Below are positions 31,954 to 43,923 of a stretch of DNA of 64,000 nucleotides, piece by piece. How positions within the stretch are numbered: position 1 is the first letter of the stretch; every line of letters begins with the position of its first letter. Position numbers and translations under genes: made by a program. This DNA is from Triticum aestivum (Eukaryota; Streptophyta; Magnoliopsida; Poales; Poaceae): assembly GCF_018294505.1 (NCBI RefSeq), contig NC_057803.1, positions 687,240,678-687,304,677 of the forward strand, written 5' to 3'. The notes beneath the pieces are model-generated. The model saw only the letters and a program-made list of their open reading frames with translations, did not search any database and had not been told where the DNA came from.

Positions 31954-33543
31954 ATGGCCTCTGTGAGTTCAATCCCCCATTCTCTCTATTCCTTCTAGCT
32001 AGATCTGAGATGCAGCTAGGGTTTGATCTAGATGCATGTTGATTAGTGGTCTGATCTGTGAGCTGATATGGTTGATTTCTATGCTGCGGTTGCAATTTGT
32101 GGTACGGCTAGATGTTCAAGCATGTGGTAGGCTAGATTAGTAGTAGAGTTTGAAGTTAAACCTTGTGCTTGGGTTGATTCATGCTTAGATATGTGATTTG
32201 TAGCTATTGATGGTCCATTTGTAGCATGATGCTTGTTATAGATGTATGTTCCTACTCATAGATTGTCCGATATGCTTAGTATGATAGCGATGAAGCATGT
32301 GCTTGCTATGATAGTGATGAACCATGTACATGTATGCTCCTGCTTTCACGGGTTGTCCGGTATGTTGTGTGATATGCTTACTGTCAATGTGTGCTACAAT
32401 TGTAGGACATGACCACGCAGATGCAAGATCTTAGTCAGGCCCTTGTCCTGTTAGACAGCCAGTTTGATCCATCGTTTGTCGAGGACTCACAGCCTATGCC
32501 CGAGATGGCACCTGATTCAGAGGTGTTCGCGTCTGATTCCCTCTTTGTGCCAGTAGTGCTCGTTGAGCCAACTCCTGTTGCTGCTGCTGCCAATGCACTC
32601 AAGGTAGCAGCAGCAAAGGCAAAGAAGGATGGTAGGTCGAACAACATGAAGTGCCAGCCGTTCATGTCCACGTTCATGCTGAACAAGATGTGTGAGCTCA
32701 TCTCTAGTGGAGTTAGGACTGACAAGGGATTCAAGGAGGTGCACTTGAACACCGTTGTGAAGCAGGTGTTCGAGTTTTGTGGGCAGGAGGTGTCCGCCAC
32801 CCAGGTGTACAACCACCCGAGGAAGTGGAGAAATCGATGGATCCAAGTGTCCAAGATGAGAGACCTTAGCGGCGCCTCATGGGATGAGAACACTTGCTCC
32901 ATAGTTCTGGAGGCAGAGCACTACGCCGACCATGTCGCGGTTAGCTCACATCCCTCTTCCTTTTCATACTGTCCACCGTTGCCTACTCATAATCGCAACT
33001 AACAACACTTGTGTTTCAGTCTTAGGACCACCCAAAGGACGCTAAGTTCCTCAACACACCCATACAGAACTACAGCCAGATGTAGCATATATCTTCTCCT
33101 TCGGGCTGGCAACTGGGAAGCATGGTATGGGCTCTAGGGAGCCTCTTGGTTCTCCCATGCCAGACTTCCCTGGGACCCCGGACGTCAAGGTCCTTGATGG
33201 CCCTGACAAGCCCTTCGTGAAGCCCTTCGACAAGCCATTGGACCCCGTCCATGATAGGAATAGGAAGAGAGGAGGCCTGATGGAGGAGGAGATCAATGTA
33301 TTTTGCAGCATGACTGAGGCGGTGAAGGAGGTGGCAACAACCATCAGGGAGTGCAAGCCCCTCGACGTCCACCCTGACCTGTATGGCACTGTCATGACCC
33401 AGGGTGGCTTCAGCGACGAGGCTCTCATGGCAGCTCTCAGGCACCTGCTTGACAACAAGGCCCAGGGTGTTGGGTTCGTTGCCATGGCCGACGCTCACAG
33501 GGTGCTGTGGCTCAGGAGCTGGTTGGGAAAGCACTACTACTAG
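31954..33543 (+). pseudogene. Myb/SANT-like DNA-binding protein gene, decayed
   Basis: The likely gene has three exons. Exon 1 is a short ATGGCCTCT (31954-31962) before a GTGAGT donor. Exon 2 runs 32406-32939 after TGTAG. Exon 3 begins at 33027 after CTTAG. Exon 2 contains a Ser/Pro/Val-rich N-terminus and a Myb/SANT-like domain (FMSTFMLNKMCELISSGV ... KQVFEFCGQEVSATQVYNH, WRNRWIQVSKM with conserved Trp). Exon 3 needs indels near 33060 and 33080 before a long open stretch (GLATGKHGMGSREPLGSP to GKHYY and the stop at 33541-33543). Such proteins pair with Harbinger transposases or are domesticated regulators. The frameshifts argue for a pseudogene here. Confidence 0.62.
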
Positions 33544-33913
33544 AGCAGTGCAGTCTGTGAGAGTGCATGATCCCTGACGGCGATGGCGGTGGCGACGACT
33601 ACGACGATGACGATGACGACGTACATTTTGTGTAGCTAGGGCTCAAAAACTATTTGATGGTCTGTATATTTTGGTGAGGTGGTATATACTAACCCGTCAC
33701 GCTGATGGTGAGCTTGCGGTGGTAGGACGACACCCTCTTTTGGATGTGGTGGTAGTTTAACACCAAGGTAGTGCTAGGTAGAACTTGCTATGTCGTATGA
33801 TCATGCATGCTTTACTTCTTCTCTTCTGCTCCATTGTTGTTTGTGTGCTACTTTGCTTGCTACTTGTGTGCTCCATTGATTTGCTGCTTCAACTCTTGCT
33901 CTTGTGCATTGCT
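33544..33913 (+). other. Spacer after the Myb/SANT-like gene
   Basis: A GAC/GAT-rich stretch (33575-33625), then T-rich sequence; no supported coding region. TGCTAG at 33910-33915 could be a splice acceptor for the following fragment. Confidence 0.4.
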
Positions 33914-34035
33914 AGGGCAAGTGGTATGTCGTGTTCATCGGTAAGGTTCCAGGGGTTTATAGTTCATGGGAAGAAGCAAGTGCACAAGTGGCATCGTACA
34001 GCAACAGCAGTCTTCAAGACTAGGCAGGCAACAGA
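33914..34035 (+). pseudogene. Viroplasmin / RNase H1 N-terminal-like domain fragment, cut by CACTA
   Basis: One frame after a possible TAG acceptor reads GKWYVVFIGKVPGVYSSWEE, followed by ASAQVASYSNSS. This has the Trp/Tyr-Val-Val, Gly-Val-Tyr and Ser-Trp-Glu pattern of the caulimovirus viroplasmin / RNase H1 hybrid-binding domain. The continuation (VFKTRQA) lies in another frame, so there is one frameshift near 34010. The sequence stops at the CACTA tip at 34036. The fragment may be a downstream exon or a second gene of the Harbinger-like element. Confidence 0.5.
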
Positions 34036-34060
34036 CACTAGTAGAAAAAGGGCCATTTGT
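34036..34060 (+). repeat. CACTA terminal inverted repeat, left end
   Basis: The tip begins CACTAGTAGAAAAAGGGCC. It interrupts the viroplasmin-like fragment, which ends exactly at 34035. Confidence 0.85.
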
Positions 34061-34074
34061 TATGGTTCATCAGG

Positions 34075-34250
34075 CCCATTTGTCCCGGTTGGGGAACTGG
34101 GACTAAAGGGTCGGTACTAAAGCCCTACACCTTTAGTCCCGGTTCTTATACAAACCTGGAAAGATGGGCCTCCACGTGGCCGCTGCGGCGAGCCCGGGCA
34201 GGAGGGCCTTTGGTCTAGGTTGGTAGCACCAACCGGGACCAAAAGGCATC
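34075..34250. repeat. CACTA subterminal repeats, left end
   Basis: Copies of the CCCGGTT / AACCGGGAC core occur near 34082-34108, 34126-34143 and 34216-34241 in both orientations. Such repeats are transposase-binding sites in CACTA elements. Confidence 0.75.
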
Positions 34251-34410
34251 CACGCGTCAGCAGCTGCCAGGAGCTGAGGTTTTTTCTGAAAGGGGGTGGG
34301 TTTAGGGGGTTTTGGGGGGTTAATTTAGGGTGTTAGCTAGCTAATAGAGAGAAGTGTCCTCTCTTATCTCCGTGCTTGGTTTACCAACGCTACTGCTATG
34401 CCTAAACATT

Positions 34411-34534
34411 GCTTAGATTGAAGTGAAGGCAACATGTGGTGCATGTCGAAAGTAATACTAATCCTAACGTGATCAAGTTTGGATTAGTACTACTTTCGAC
34501 ATGCGCCACATGTTGCCTTCACTTCAATCTAAGC
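34411..34534. other. Near-perfect hairpin, 54-nt arms with 16-nt loop
   Basis: The left arm 34411-34464 (starting GCTTAGATTGAAGTGAAGGC) pairs with the right arm 34481-34534 at 52 of 54 positions; both mismatches would be G:U-type pairs in one RNA strand. The loop is 34465-34480. It could be a very small MITE or a microRNA/siRNA-type precursor. Transcription cannot be judged from sequence. Confidence 0.85.
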
Positions 34535-34802
34535 CATGTTCATTTCACCCACTGATATATAATAACCCTTCATGCTTGCATCATGCATCATCATAATAAC
34601 AAGTCCTACTAATCATCATCATACAATTTCTACTCGTTATTAATAACAAGTCATACGATCATCATCCTCATAGTCATGGAACCAACCCTACTTAATTGTT
34701 CTTAGCACATGATCATCGGTATTAGGTAGGACCAAAATACCCTCTTTAAGGTAAAATAGCATAAAACAATATAGGCCCTGACTATCCATTATGGAGAATG
34801 GA

Positions 34803-35861
34803 GATCATTCTATCTCCAATTCTTGTGCTTCGCTTCCTTTTGCTTCCAAGAACCTCCTTACGACTGTCCATACATTTTTCCATTTTTTGATTACCATGTG
34901 TTCACTGATTTTAGAAATCCGGTATGGACAGGCGAGATTCGTAGGTTGACCTGGCTGTATGTTCAAAACATCAAGGTGACTATTCTGATACATCAAATGA
35001 GGCACACAATCCATCGGAATTTTCTGTTGAAAAACATAGTAATAACTTCATAGTTAGCAATGATGTACTTTTAGAAGTATGCAAAAGATGCACGGATGTC
35101 ATAATAGTAAAAAATCTTACCAGGGTATCTCCATAGTAGTTACCGTAGTTCAACACATGCACTAGTGGCACGTATTGACCATAATCTGGAGTATCATAAT
35201 AGGTAATGTAATTCTCAAGGTCAGTACAAAATGTGATCAGATAATTTTTCTCCTGATAAGTTAATTCGGAGCCATCGGTGTAGTGGGTTTGTCTACCATC
35301 TTCCGCACATTGTTTGAAGATTGAAAATAAGTTGTCAATGGAAATAAGCTGTCAACTATTTTGAAATAAACAATATAAATTAGTTAATAACTATGTTTGA
35401 GAAACTCACATAGCGGTAGAATTGGAAGTGTATCAACAAGGACCCAAATGTCCATATTGTTTTGCTCGACGTCAGGATCACCAAGATCCATGGTGACAAG
35501 CATATCCTCATAAAAATCGTACATCTTGCAAAGTGCTTCCCAATTTGGGCAATCAAAATGGGTTACGCTATGAGAATTGTATAGATTTACTTCAAAATCC
35601 ATGCCATGATGGGTCCTTAGGTGAATATTCTTTGTTTCGAAACTTTGTTGGTCTTCAAAACCCATCCTCTCCAAGACATAGCGTCTTGCATGGCATGGGA
35701 TAAGCTAGTAAAATTGTAAAAGATAAGAATTACACGTTGAAATAGTTGAAGTCGTGCTTAATTAATTACGAAAAACACTTGTCGTCATTGCGTACCGTTT
35801 CAACGTCGAAGGTCCCCTGGAGCTTAATGCTAAAGCGCCGATCTTCGTCTAGGTGAGGCCT
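34803..35861 (-). pseudogene. CACTA-borne gene, downstream exons (function unknown)
   Basis: Four minus-strand pieces have plausible splice sites. The rest of exon 1 (35861-35796, DEDRRFSIKLQGTFDVET) ends before GTACGC. Exon 2 is 35704 to about 35400 (CHARRYVLERMGFEDQQSFE, later LYNSHSVTHFDCPNWEALCK and MDIWVLVDTLPILPL). Exon 3 is 35348-35121 (TDGSELTYQEKNYLITFCTD, YVPLVHVLNYGNYYGDTL) before GTAAG. Exon 4 starts at 35023 after ACAG (CVPHLMYQNSHLDVLNIQPG) and runs into a stop near 34805. I know similar proteins only from grass CACTA elements and cannot name a domain with confidence. The first exon is split by the LARD insertion. Confidence 0.6.
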
Positions 35862-36396
35862 TGTAACACCCTGAATACAACTTTCCATATTTGTAACTCT
35901 GACTCTTGCCTTTTTCGGAGATGCGATATGTTATTCCTTCGTGGTTGGGTTTTTATCTTTGTTTTGCATTTTGTTCATGTCATGCTTTTCATATCATGTC
36001 ATCATGTGCATCGCATTTGCATTCGGGTTTGTCTCATGCATCCGAGCATTTTCCCTGTTGTCCGTTTCGTAATCCGACACTCCCACATGCACCAGCGCAC
36101 CCCTTTTGTCTCTTTTCGTGAGCGGGTGTTAGACATTCTCGGAATGGACCGAGATTTTCCAAGTGGCCTAGGTACACCGCCGGTAGACCGCCTGTCAAAT
36201 TTCGTTCCATTTGGAGGCCGTTTGATGCTCCAACAGTTAACCGGGTAACCGCGAAAGCCTCTTGTGTGTTGCAGCCCAACACCCCTCCAAAACAGCCAAA
36301 TAACCCATCTAACCCATCTCCATGTCCTCCGACATCGGATCATGATCGTGTGGGCGAAAACCGCACCTCATTTGGACAACCATATCTCCTTCTACC

Positions 36397-36404
36397 TATA
36401 AATA
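36397..36404 (+). promoter_or_regulatory. TATA box in the LARD 5' LTR
   Basis: CTATAAATATG precedes a pyrimidine-rich leader. The 3' LTR has TATGAATA here (44459-44466), a one-base change. Confidence 0.6.
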
Positions 36405-36529
36405 TGTGTCCCTCCCCGAAAATTCCGCAGTCAAACCCTAGCATCTTCCTCCTCCTGCCGCCGGACATGTCCACGCCACCACCGGACGTGTCCGCCACAA
36501 ACCCTTAGCCAATCCACCGCCACCACGTC

Positions 36530-36531
<2 letters not shown>

Positions 36532-36569
<38 letters not shown>
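36532..36569. repeat. (CT)n microsatellite in the LARD 5' LTR
   Basis: About 18 CT units, against about six at the same place in the 3' LTR (44592-44603). The LTRs were identical at insertion, so the tract changed length afterwards. Confidence 0.95.
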
Positions 36570-36573
<4 letters not shown>

Positions 36574-39500
36574 CGGCGCGGCCCACCGCGGCCCATCGCG
36601 GACCTTCCCGGGCCCGATTCGCCCATCGCCACAGCCAGCGGGCCCATCCGCCCAGAGCCGCCCGACCTCGCCGCCGCTCCGGTAGGAGCTCACCGGAGCA
36701 ACCGCGCCGCCTTGCCATCCAGCCGCGTGCCTCGCTTGCCTCTCCGCCGTCCTTTGTCGCGCCTCCGCCTCCGCGCTGGAGCCCTGCCGCCTCGGTCCAA
36801 CCTCGCCTCCTTCCTCCCTCACGTCGGCCTGCCCTGAGCTCCCCCACCGCCGTTGGTCACCGCCAGGAGAAGCGCCGCCCGCGTGCGGCCGAGGCACCTG
36901 CTCCGGCCACCTCCTCTGGCCGCCGACGAACCGCGCCTCCCCGCGCGCCATGCCCCCGCCCGGATCTGGCAAGGTGCCACTGGATCCGCTCGTCCTTGAG
37001 GCTGCCTCGGCTTCCGCACCCTCGTTGGAGTCGCCGGAACACTTGCTGGAGCTCTCGCGAGCTCGCCGGAGCTCGCTCGAGCCAGATCCACCCCGGGTGG
37101 ATGAGATCTGCCGGGTCATCCGACCAAACGACCGGATCCGTCCTGCACCGCGCCGTCCCGGATCCCTTCGTCCCGTTGACTTTTCGTGGAGGTAAATTTC
37201 CAAGTCCCCGAATCTACATTTTTTATGCCTCCTTCCACATGTCATATCTCCATGACCGTAGCTCCAAATCATGCATATGATATATCAAATTGTTTGTCTG
37301 GTTGAGCTCTTCATGGTAGAAGCATTTCCATGCATGTTTCTGTTCATTATGATGCCATTATCATTGATGAAAGAGTGCTATAAAATGTTAACTGCTGGTA
37401 CTTATCAGATCATGAGGTTTTCTCATTTTTGTTGCATTTGATGTGTGCATTGTTTGAGCATGAGGTCTACATGTGTTTTGAACTACAACATGTCATATTT
37501 ACAGGGGTGCTTGTATTGTATTTTTTTGATCTATGTGGTGACTATCACAAGCATGCAAACTAGGCTCCGTGATGTTGCTGTTTTCGGGGACTTAGGATTT
37601 TGCTAAGTCTTTTCCTCCTGTTATTTTGATGCCATGTGAACTTGATGCTACAGTGAGATACATTCTTATTTTGGGATACTTCAGTAAGGGTGTTTTCAAC
37701 ATGTGGATATTCTCTATCCATCCATGCCCCTGTTTGCAATTATGGAGTAATCTAGCATGTCTTTTTCTTGCTCTACTTTTGCTATAAAATATTCCTGGCA
37801 GATTGTTAACATGTTAATCAATATTGCCATGGTTGTTGCTAGTGATCCGTGCACCCTATGAACTTGCTCTTGCCATGGTTAATTTCATGAACATGTCATC
37901 TTGCTATTGGTATGCTTATTTTGTCATTTAATGCTTTGTGGTGAGTGGCATGAGCTCGCAAAGTTGCTATCATAAATCTGTTTATGCCATGCTCTATTTT
38001 TCTGCTAAGTCTAAAACTGTTAATAAAACTTGCTATGTTTACAAGGGTGCCATCATATCTTCTGTGCCTTTCTGGCTCATGTTCAGTAAGGGACTTTTGT
38101 TCTATTCTTCTAGTAGGATCATGACATACCTTGGTTTACCATGATACGTTCCTGTAGCATGTTGTTTGCTAGCTCTAAACTTTGCTTCCTGATGTTGCTT
38201 TTGACATGTTAGTATTTTCACTAAGTCTGTGAAGCTGTTATCTTTTGCACTTTTGCCATGCTTGTTTGAACCTGTTCTAGTGTGATTTAGCCATAGCTTA
38301 GTGTTCACGTTTTGTCAAGCATCGCTTGTACATCACTTCCATATGCTTTGTTGTTATGTTGGAGTGCAATAGCTTAGTTTCTTGTTGCATTCTAACTGGC
38401 ATCATGCTGTTAATCGCAGTTTTGTGTCATTCTTGTGATGCTTGCCATTTGCAAACCGTGCATCCGTTTCCGGTGATCTTTATATCGATTTCAACCGAAA
38501 TCACCTAATCTTTCCAGCGGCATACTTGGTTTTCCAAGTTTATGCCTTGATCATTCTTTCCCTTCCGGAGCTCGCATATGCATTGCATATCATATCTTGC
38601 ATATCATGCCATGTATTGCATCATGTTGCTTGTGCATTGCACCGTGATTTATTACTGGTCCTTTGCTTGTGTTATTGCTTTGGGTAGAGCCGAGAGACGA
38701 GTACATGATGAGGAACCTGTTGAGTACGCTTACGAGGATCAAGCTTTTGTCAACTCTGAGAACTTTGCAGGCAAGATGACCATACCCTCAAAATCACTTC
38801 TATCTTTGCTTGCTAGTTGTTCGCTCTATCGCTATGTCGCGGTACCTACCACTTATTATATCATGCCTCCCATATTGCCATGTCAAGCCTCTAACCCACC
38901 TTCCTTGCAAACCGTTGTCTGGCTATGTTACCTCTTTTGCTCAACCCCTCTTATAGCATTGCTAGTTGCAGGTGAAGTTGAAGCTGGTTCCACGTTGGAA
39001 CATGGATATGTTGGGATATTACAATATCTCTTATTTAATTAATGCATCTATATACTTGGTAAAGGGTCGAAAGCTCGGCCTAATGCCTGGTGTTTTGTTC
39101 CACTCTTGCCGCCCTAGTTTCCGTCATACCGGTGTTATGTTCCTTGATTTTGCGTTCCTTACGCTGTTGGGTGTTATGGGAACCCCTTGACATTTCGCTT
39201 TGAATAAAACTCCTCCAGCAAGGCCCAACCTTGGTTTTACCATTTTCCTCACCACCACCTATACTTTTCCCTTGGGACTCGCGCTCCCGAGGGTCATCTT
39301 TATTTTACACCCCCGGGCCAGTGCTTCTCTAAGTGTTGGTCCGAACCAGGTAGCCTGCAGGGCCACCTCGGTGCAACTTGAGGGCTGGTTTTACTCGTAG
39401 CTTGACCTATCCGGTGTTGCCCTGAGAACGAGATATGTGCAGCTCCTATCGGGATTGTCGGCACATCGGGCGGCTTTGCTGGTCTTGTTTTACCATTGTT

Positions 39501-40374
39501 GAAATGTCTTGTAACCAGGATTCCGAGACTGATCGGGTCTTCTTGGGAGAAGGAATATCCTTCGTTGACCGTGAGTGATTGTGATGGGCTAAGTTGGGAC
39601 ACCCCTGCAGGGTATAAACTTTCGAAAGTCATGCCCGCGGTTATGTGGCAGATGGAAATTTGTTAATGTCCGGTTGTAAAGAACTTGACACTTAACTTAA
39701 TTAAAATGCATCAACCGCGTGTGTAGCTGTGATGGTCTCTTTTTGGTGGAGTCCAGGAAGTGAAAACGGTTTTGGAGTTATGTTTGAACGTAAGTAGTTT
39801 TAGGATCACTTCTAGCTTCCCGACCATTGCGTTGCTTCTCTTCTCGCTCTTATTTGAGTATGTTAGCCACCATATATGCTTAGTGCTTGCTGCAACTCCA
39901 CCTCATTACCTTATCCTACCCATAAGCTTAAATAGTCTTGATCTCACGGGTGTGAGATTGCTGAGTCCTCGTGACTCATAGATACTTCCAAACAGTTGCA
40001 GGTGCCGATGATACCAGTGCAGGTGATGCAACCGAGCTCAAGTGGGAGCTCGATGAAGATCTTGATCGTTGTTTTGTTTCGTTTCCTGTTGAGCAGTAGT
40101 GGAGACCAGTTGGGACGATCGGGGATCTAGCATTTGGGGTTGTCTTCCTTTATTTTGGTTCCGTAGTCGGACCTTTGAATGTACCTTGGATGATGTATGG
40201 ATTATTTATGTATTGTGTGAAGTGGCGATTGTAAGCCAACTCTTTATCCCTTTCTTATTCAGTACAAGGGATTGTGTGAAGATTACCCCTCTTGCGACAA
40301 ACCTACCATGCGGTTATGCCTCTAAGTCGTGCCCCGAGACGTGGGAGATATAGCTGCATTGTGGGTGTTACAAG

Positions 40375-40390
40375 TTGGTAATAAGAGCCA
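40375..40390 (+). other. Degenerate primer binding site of the LARD
   Basis: TTGGTAATAAGAGCCA lies 2 bases after the LTR and resembles the initiator Met tRNA site TTGGTATCAGAGCCA with a few changes. Confidence 0.6.
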
Positions 40391-43300
40391 TCCCCGACTT
40401 AGGAGCCCCCTGCTTGATCGAATCGCTGACGTTGTTGAGTCTACAACAAAATGTTTTGAGTCTTATGATTACATATATCGGAGAGTAGGATTCTTTTTAC
40501 TCCTCAGTCCCTTCGTCGCTCTGGTGAGGCCTCCTGACGTAGAAGTTTTGACTCTTCTCTCCTCAAATTTCACGAATTTGTTTTTAGGATCACGTGGATA
40601 TCTTGGAATCGTTCCGATAGTCTTGTGACGAGAACATTGTTCTTAGTGCCTCCTGACATTTAGGGGTTGTGGCAGTGTCCCGGGGAGTTGAGCTCTGAGG
40701 TGTTGTCGTCACAATTTTATCGTTGCAGTTCTGGAATACCTGAGTTCGCCGACATCGAAAATCTCTTTTATGCAGTTGTTGGTGAGATAACCTCGACGCC
40801 ACCCAGTACTGGGGTGGGAGTTCGGGAGTATTGCCATAAGTTGTATAATGGATGCTTTTCGAAGGTTGAGATACAAGATTTCCGAAGGTTTCTTGGTTAT
40901 GTGTTGAAGGATGGATACAACTGGATGTAGGGATTGTTAGTTTGGGTGAGATATTATGCTTCCCCTGTATCCCCAACACTTGATTGCATAAACAGAAAGT
41001 TTTCGGGAGTTTATAAGTGGGAATTCAAGTAGATCCTAGAATAATCTTTCCAACAGACACATGATACGATTTGGGATCTATCATATGTTTGTTTTCGGCT
41101 TATTTTGCAAGCCAATCCTTTGTTTTGTTTTGAGTTGTGGTATTTGTTTTGCTTCAATGTCAAGTGTTGATTCCATACCTTTCCTAAGCGATGCTCTCAT
41201 ATTTCTATGAGAGTATTAATCCTTCTTGATCATCAAGGTTGTCATCTCAATTCTATTTCCAACCGGTGTGCTTCTCTTCAAGTGGATCCGAACTTTTTCA
41301 ACATCCGCAAGATCAACCCAAAGTCTTCTCAACGTTATTTGTTTCATACGTGCCAAGTTGCCTTTGTTTTCCCGCCCTCCCACCCTTTTCTTCAAGGACT
41401 CATATTTCTTAATCAGGTATCATTTTTTATGGATGGGAAGTCTCTTCATTCTTTTTCCGTCAATGTTCTTATCCGGTGATTCTCAGGAAGATACTAAGGA
41501 AGCTTCAAGCTCATTATTCTTCATTCTTTTCTTCTCCGGTGGATTCAATTCAAGCTTTGACAATCATATCATTTTCTTGTTTCAAATGTGTTCTCATGCC
41601 GGTGCACCTCTTAATCATCCACTTCTCGCTATTCAATTGTTCCTGAGTGCTCAAGATATCTCGAAGATTCGTGTTTCCACTCTGCTTTCGTTCAAGCTCT
41701 TTCGAGGATGTTATCTCATTCAAGCCATTTAATTCAACTGGCGCAATCTCTCTTTTAAATTGTTCAATGGTGTATCTTTTTAGTGGTCCCTAACCCACAG
41801 GTCTTTTCCCAAGATCTTACCTGACTCTTCTATTTTCTCGGAGCTATTCTCAAATTCTTTCAAAGTTTGACGTAAGAATGAATTTCATCAGTCACATGTC
41901 TTTCTCTAAGATCTTTCAAATTCTTTTCATCGTCGGTTCAACCTTTCTAATTTTCATTCCGGAGTGCCTCAACAATTCAAGGTGGCATTTCTCATCATCA
42001 TTATCAACATTTGAAGGCCGAAGAAGAGTTTGTCCTCCAAATCTTATCCGTTTCTCGCAAAGATTCATAGTTCAAGCTTGTTGCCACCCTATCACAATTA
42101 TTTTCGATTGTGAGAATTCTTTTCACCCATCCGGAGCAATTCAAGAGTCTTTTCAGTTTGATTCTCTGAAGGCCATCATTTCAGGTGTATTCATTCTCAG
42201 CTTTCAGCTCTCGTTCTCAAATCTTACCGGTGCATCATTCAAGTATTCTCTAATCAGCTTGTGATCTCTTCATTTCACTTGTATCTAAATTCTTCTCAAG
42301 TATCTTCTTTCATTTTCAACTCTTACGGTGGTTCGTTCAAGAGTTCTCTTCCTTCGTTATCATATAGATTCATTCGTTCTTTCCAATCCTACCGGCGGAT
42401 CGTTGAAGACCTTCCCAAGTTGACGATATATCTATGTTAATCCTTTCTACGAGAATAAGTAGTATGCCAAATCCGTTTGCTCGTCATCAATTTAATTGGT
42501 GAAGGATACGCATAACATAACTCTTATTATGGTGTCATCCAAGTTATCTAATTTCTTCTTTCTGGAGTGGTTCATCATATCACATTCTCGGTTCGAGATG
42601 CTTTATCTTTTCTTTCAGGAGTTCAAAGTTATTTCAATTATATCATTTCAAAGCTTCATCTAATCACTTCAAGGCTTTTCCCAGAGTTCCAAGATCTCTC
42701 AATTATATCACCACAAAGATTCATCTAAATCATTGCAAGGATTCACCTTGTGTTTTCAACTTCTCTTTCTTTCTATCATCCTTTTATTACCAGAGTTCTT
42801 CATGGAGGCTCTACATGATGGTTCATACAGGATTTAATTCATTCTTGAAGTGTTCTTCAAGATTCTTTTTGGAGGAGTTCAAGTATTCTTCATCTTGTAT
42901 TCCGAAGTGCAATTCTTTCTATCTTATCTTTTGAGGTGGTGTTATGTCACTCTTGACAATTTCCTTCATGTTTAATGATTCACAAGTTGTCAGGAATGAG
43001 ATAATTAAATCCATTAATTACTTTGTTGGAGTATCTTGGTATAGATTTCACCTAAAGCCTTCCATTGGGAATGTTGCTATTGTGGTGCTTATCAATGATC
43101 CAATCTTCTCCTTCCTATCTCGGTGAAGAAGTTTTTCATCTCTTCTTTCTTCTCGATCAATCATTGCTTTCGGTGGCAGAATTTCACCTCAGTTTTGAGA
43201 CGTTTTCCTTAAGCACACTACAAGTTTATTCGTTTCGTTGTTGGTTTTTTCCCAACAACTCCGTGATAACCTTCTTGGAAGGGTGCTCTCCAAGCTCTTT

Positions 43301-43923
43301 GTGGCAGAAGTTGGCATTTTCTTCTCCATTCTTTCATTCCAATGATCTATATTTTATTCTTTCTTCCGGAGGCATTGTGATGTTGCTCTCTTCACTCATC
43401 ATCTCGGATTGTGAGGACCATGTTATTTTCATTCTTATCCATTCAACCGGAGTGCTGTCTGAAATCTTTCTTACCCCTTGTGCCATTCTTTCAATAGTTC
43501 CGAAGGCAATGTGTTGTTGATTTCATCAAGTATCCTCTCATCTGGTAAAGTTCATGTTCAATCCCTTCCATAGTCGGAGTGCTGTCCAAATTATATCATT
43601 CTTATTCCTTCTCTATCTTGTATTAACCAGAGTGTCATGTCCTCTTTTCAAGTTCTTTTCATCTTATCAAGTCTTGCATCTATTTTCAACCGGAGTGCTG
43701 TCCGAATTTGTTCTTCCTCGTTCCTCTTTTTCTAACGGAGTGTTTTCAACTTCGTTCTTCTCCGTTGTATTCTTTTCTCGAAATTGTTTAACCTATCAAG
43801 GTTCTTTGGTTTCACTCGTTTGTCAAAGAAGCAACTTAGTTTTACCTCTTCTGTTCATCTTCCGTTTTCCCTCTGGTGCCATCCTAGATCTCGGGACGAG
43901 ATCCTCTTGTAGTGGTGGAGTGT
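40391..43923 (+). other. Non-coding interior of the LARD with CT-rich degenerate repeats
   Basis: No gag, pol or other domain. The strand is strongly pyrimidine-rich from 41200 to 43900. Phrases such as CCGGAGTGCTGTCCGAA (43444, 43576, 43690 and variants) and 'TTCAAG..TCTTTTC' recur, which suggests an old tandem array. The weak purine tract GTGGTGGAGTGT lies before the 3' LTR. Confidence 0.75.

Larger units (their letters stand above)
31464..34035 (+). mobile_element. PIF/Harbinger-like element, left end and Myb-type ORF (right end not seen)
   Basis: The tip GGGCATGTTTGGTTGC is typical of grass PIF/Harbinger elements, and CTA (31461-31463) beside it would be a 3-bp target duplication. Inside lies a Myb/SANT-like ORF, the usual partner protein of Harbinger transposases. 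No DDE transposase is in view. The right end would lie beyond the CACTA insertion at 34036, outside the window. Assignment rests on the tip and the ORF type. Confidence 0.5.
35862..40372 (+). repeat. 5' LTR of the LARD (4511 bp)
   Basis: It starts TGTAACACCC and ends GGGTGTTACA. Landmarks: TATAAATA at 36397-36404, a CT microsatellite at 36532-36569, and a GC-rich transcribed-type region at 36580-37195 that fills many spurious reading frames. It aligns with 43924-48379. Confidence 0.93.

Noticed and set aside
36431..37272. Overlapping open frames up to 234 codons in the LARD 5' LTR
   Set aside because: These are GC-rich shadow frames on both strands with no domain and no conservation in the other LTR.
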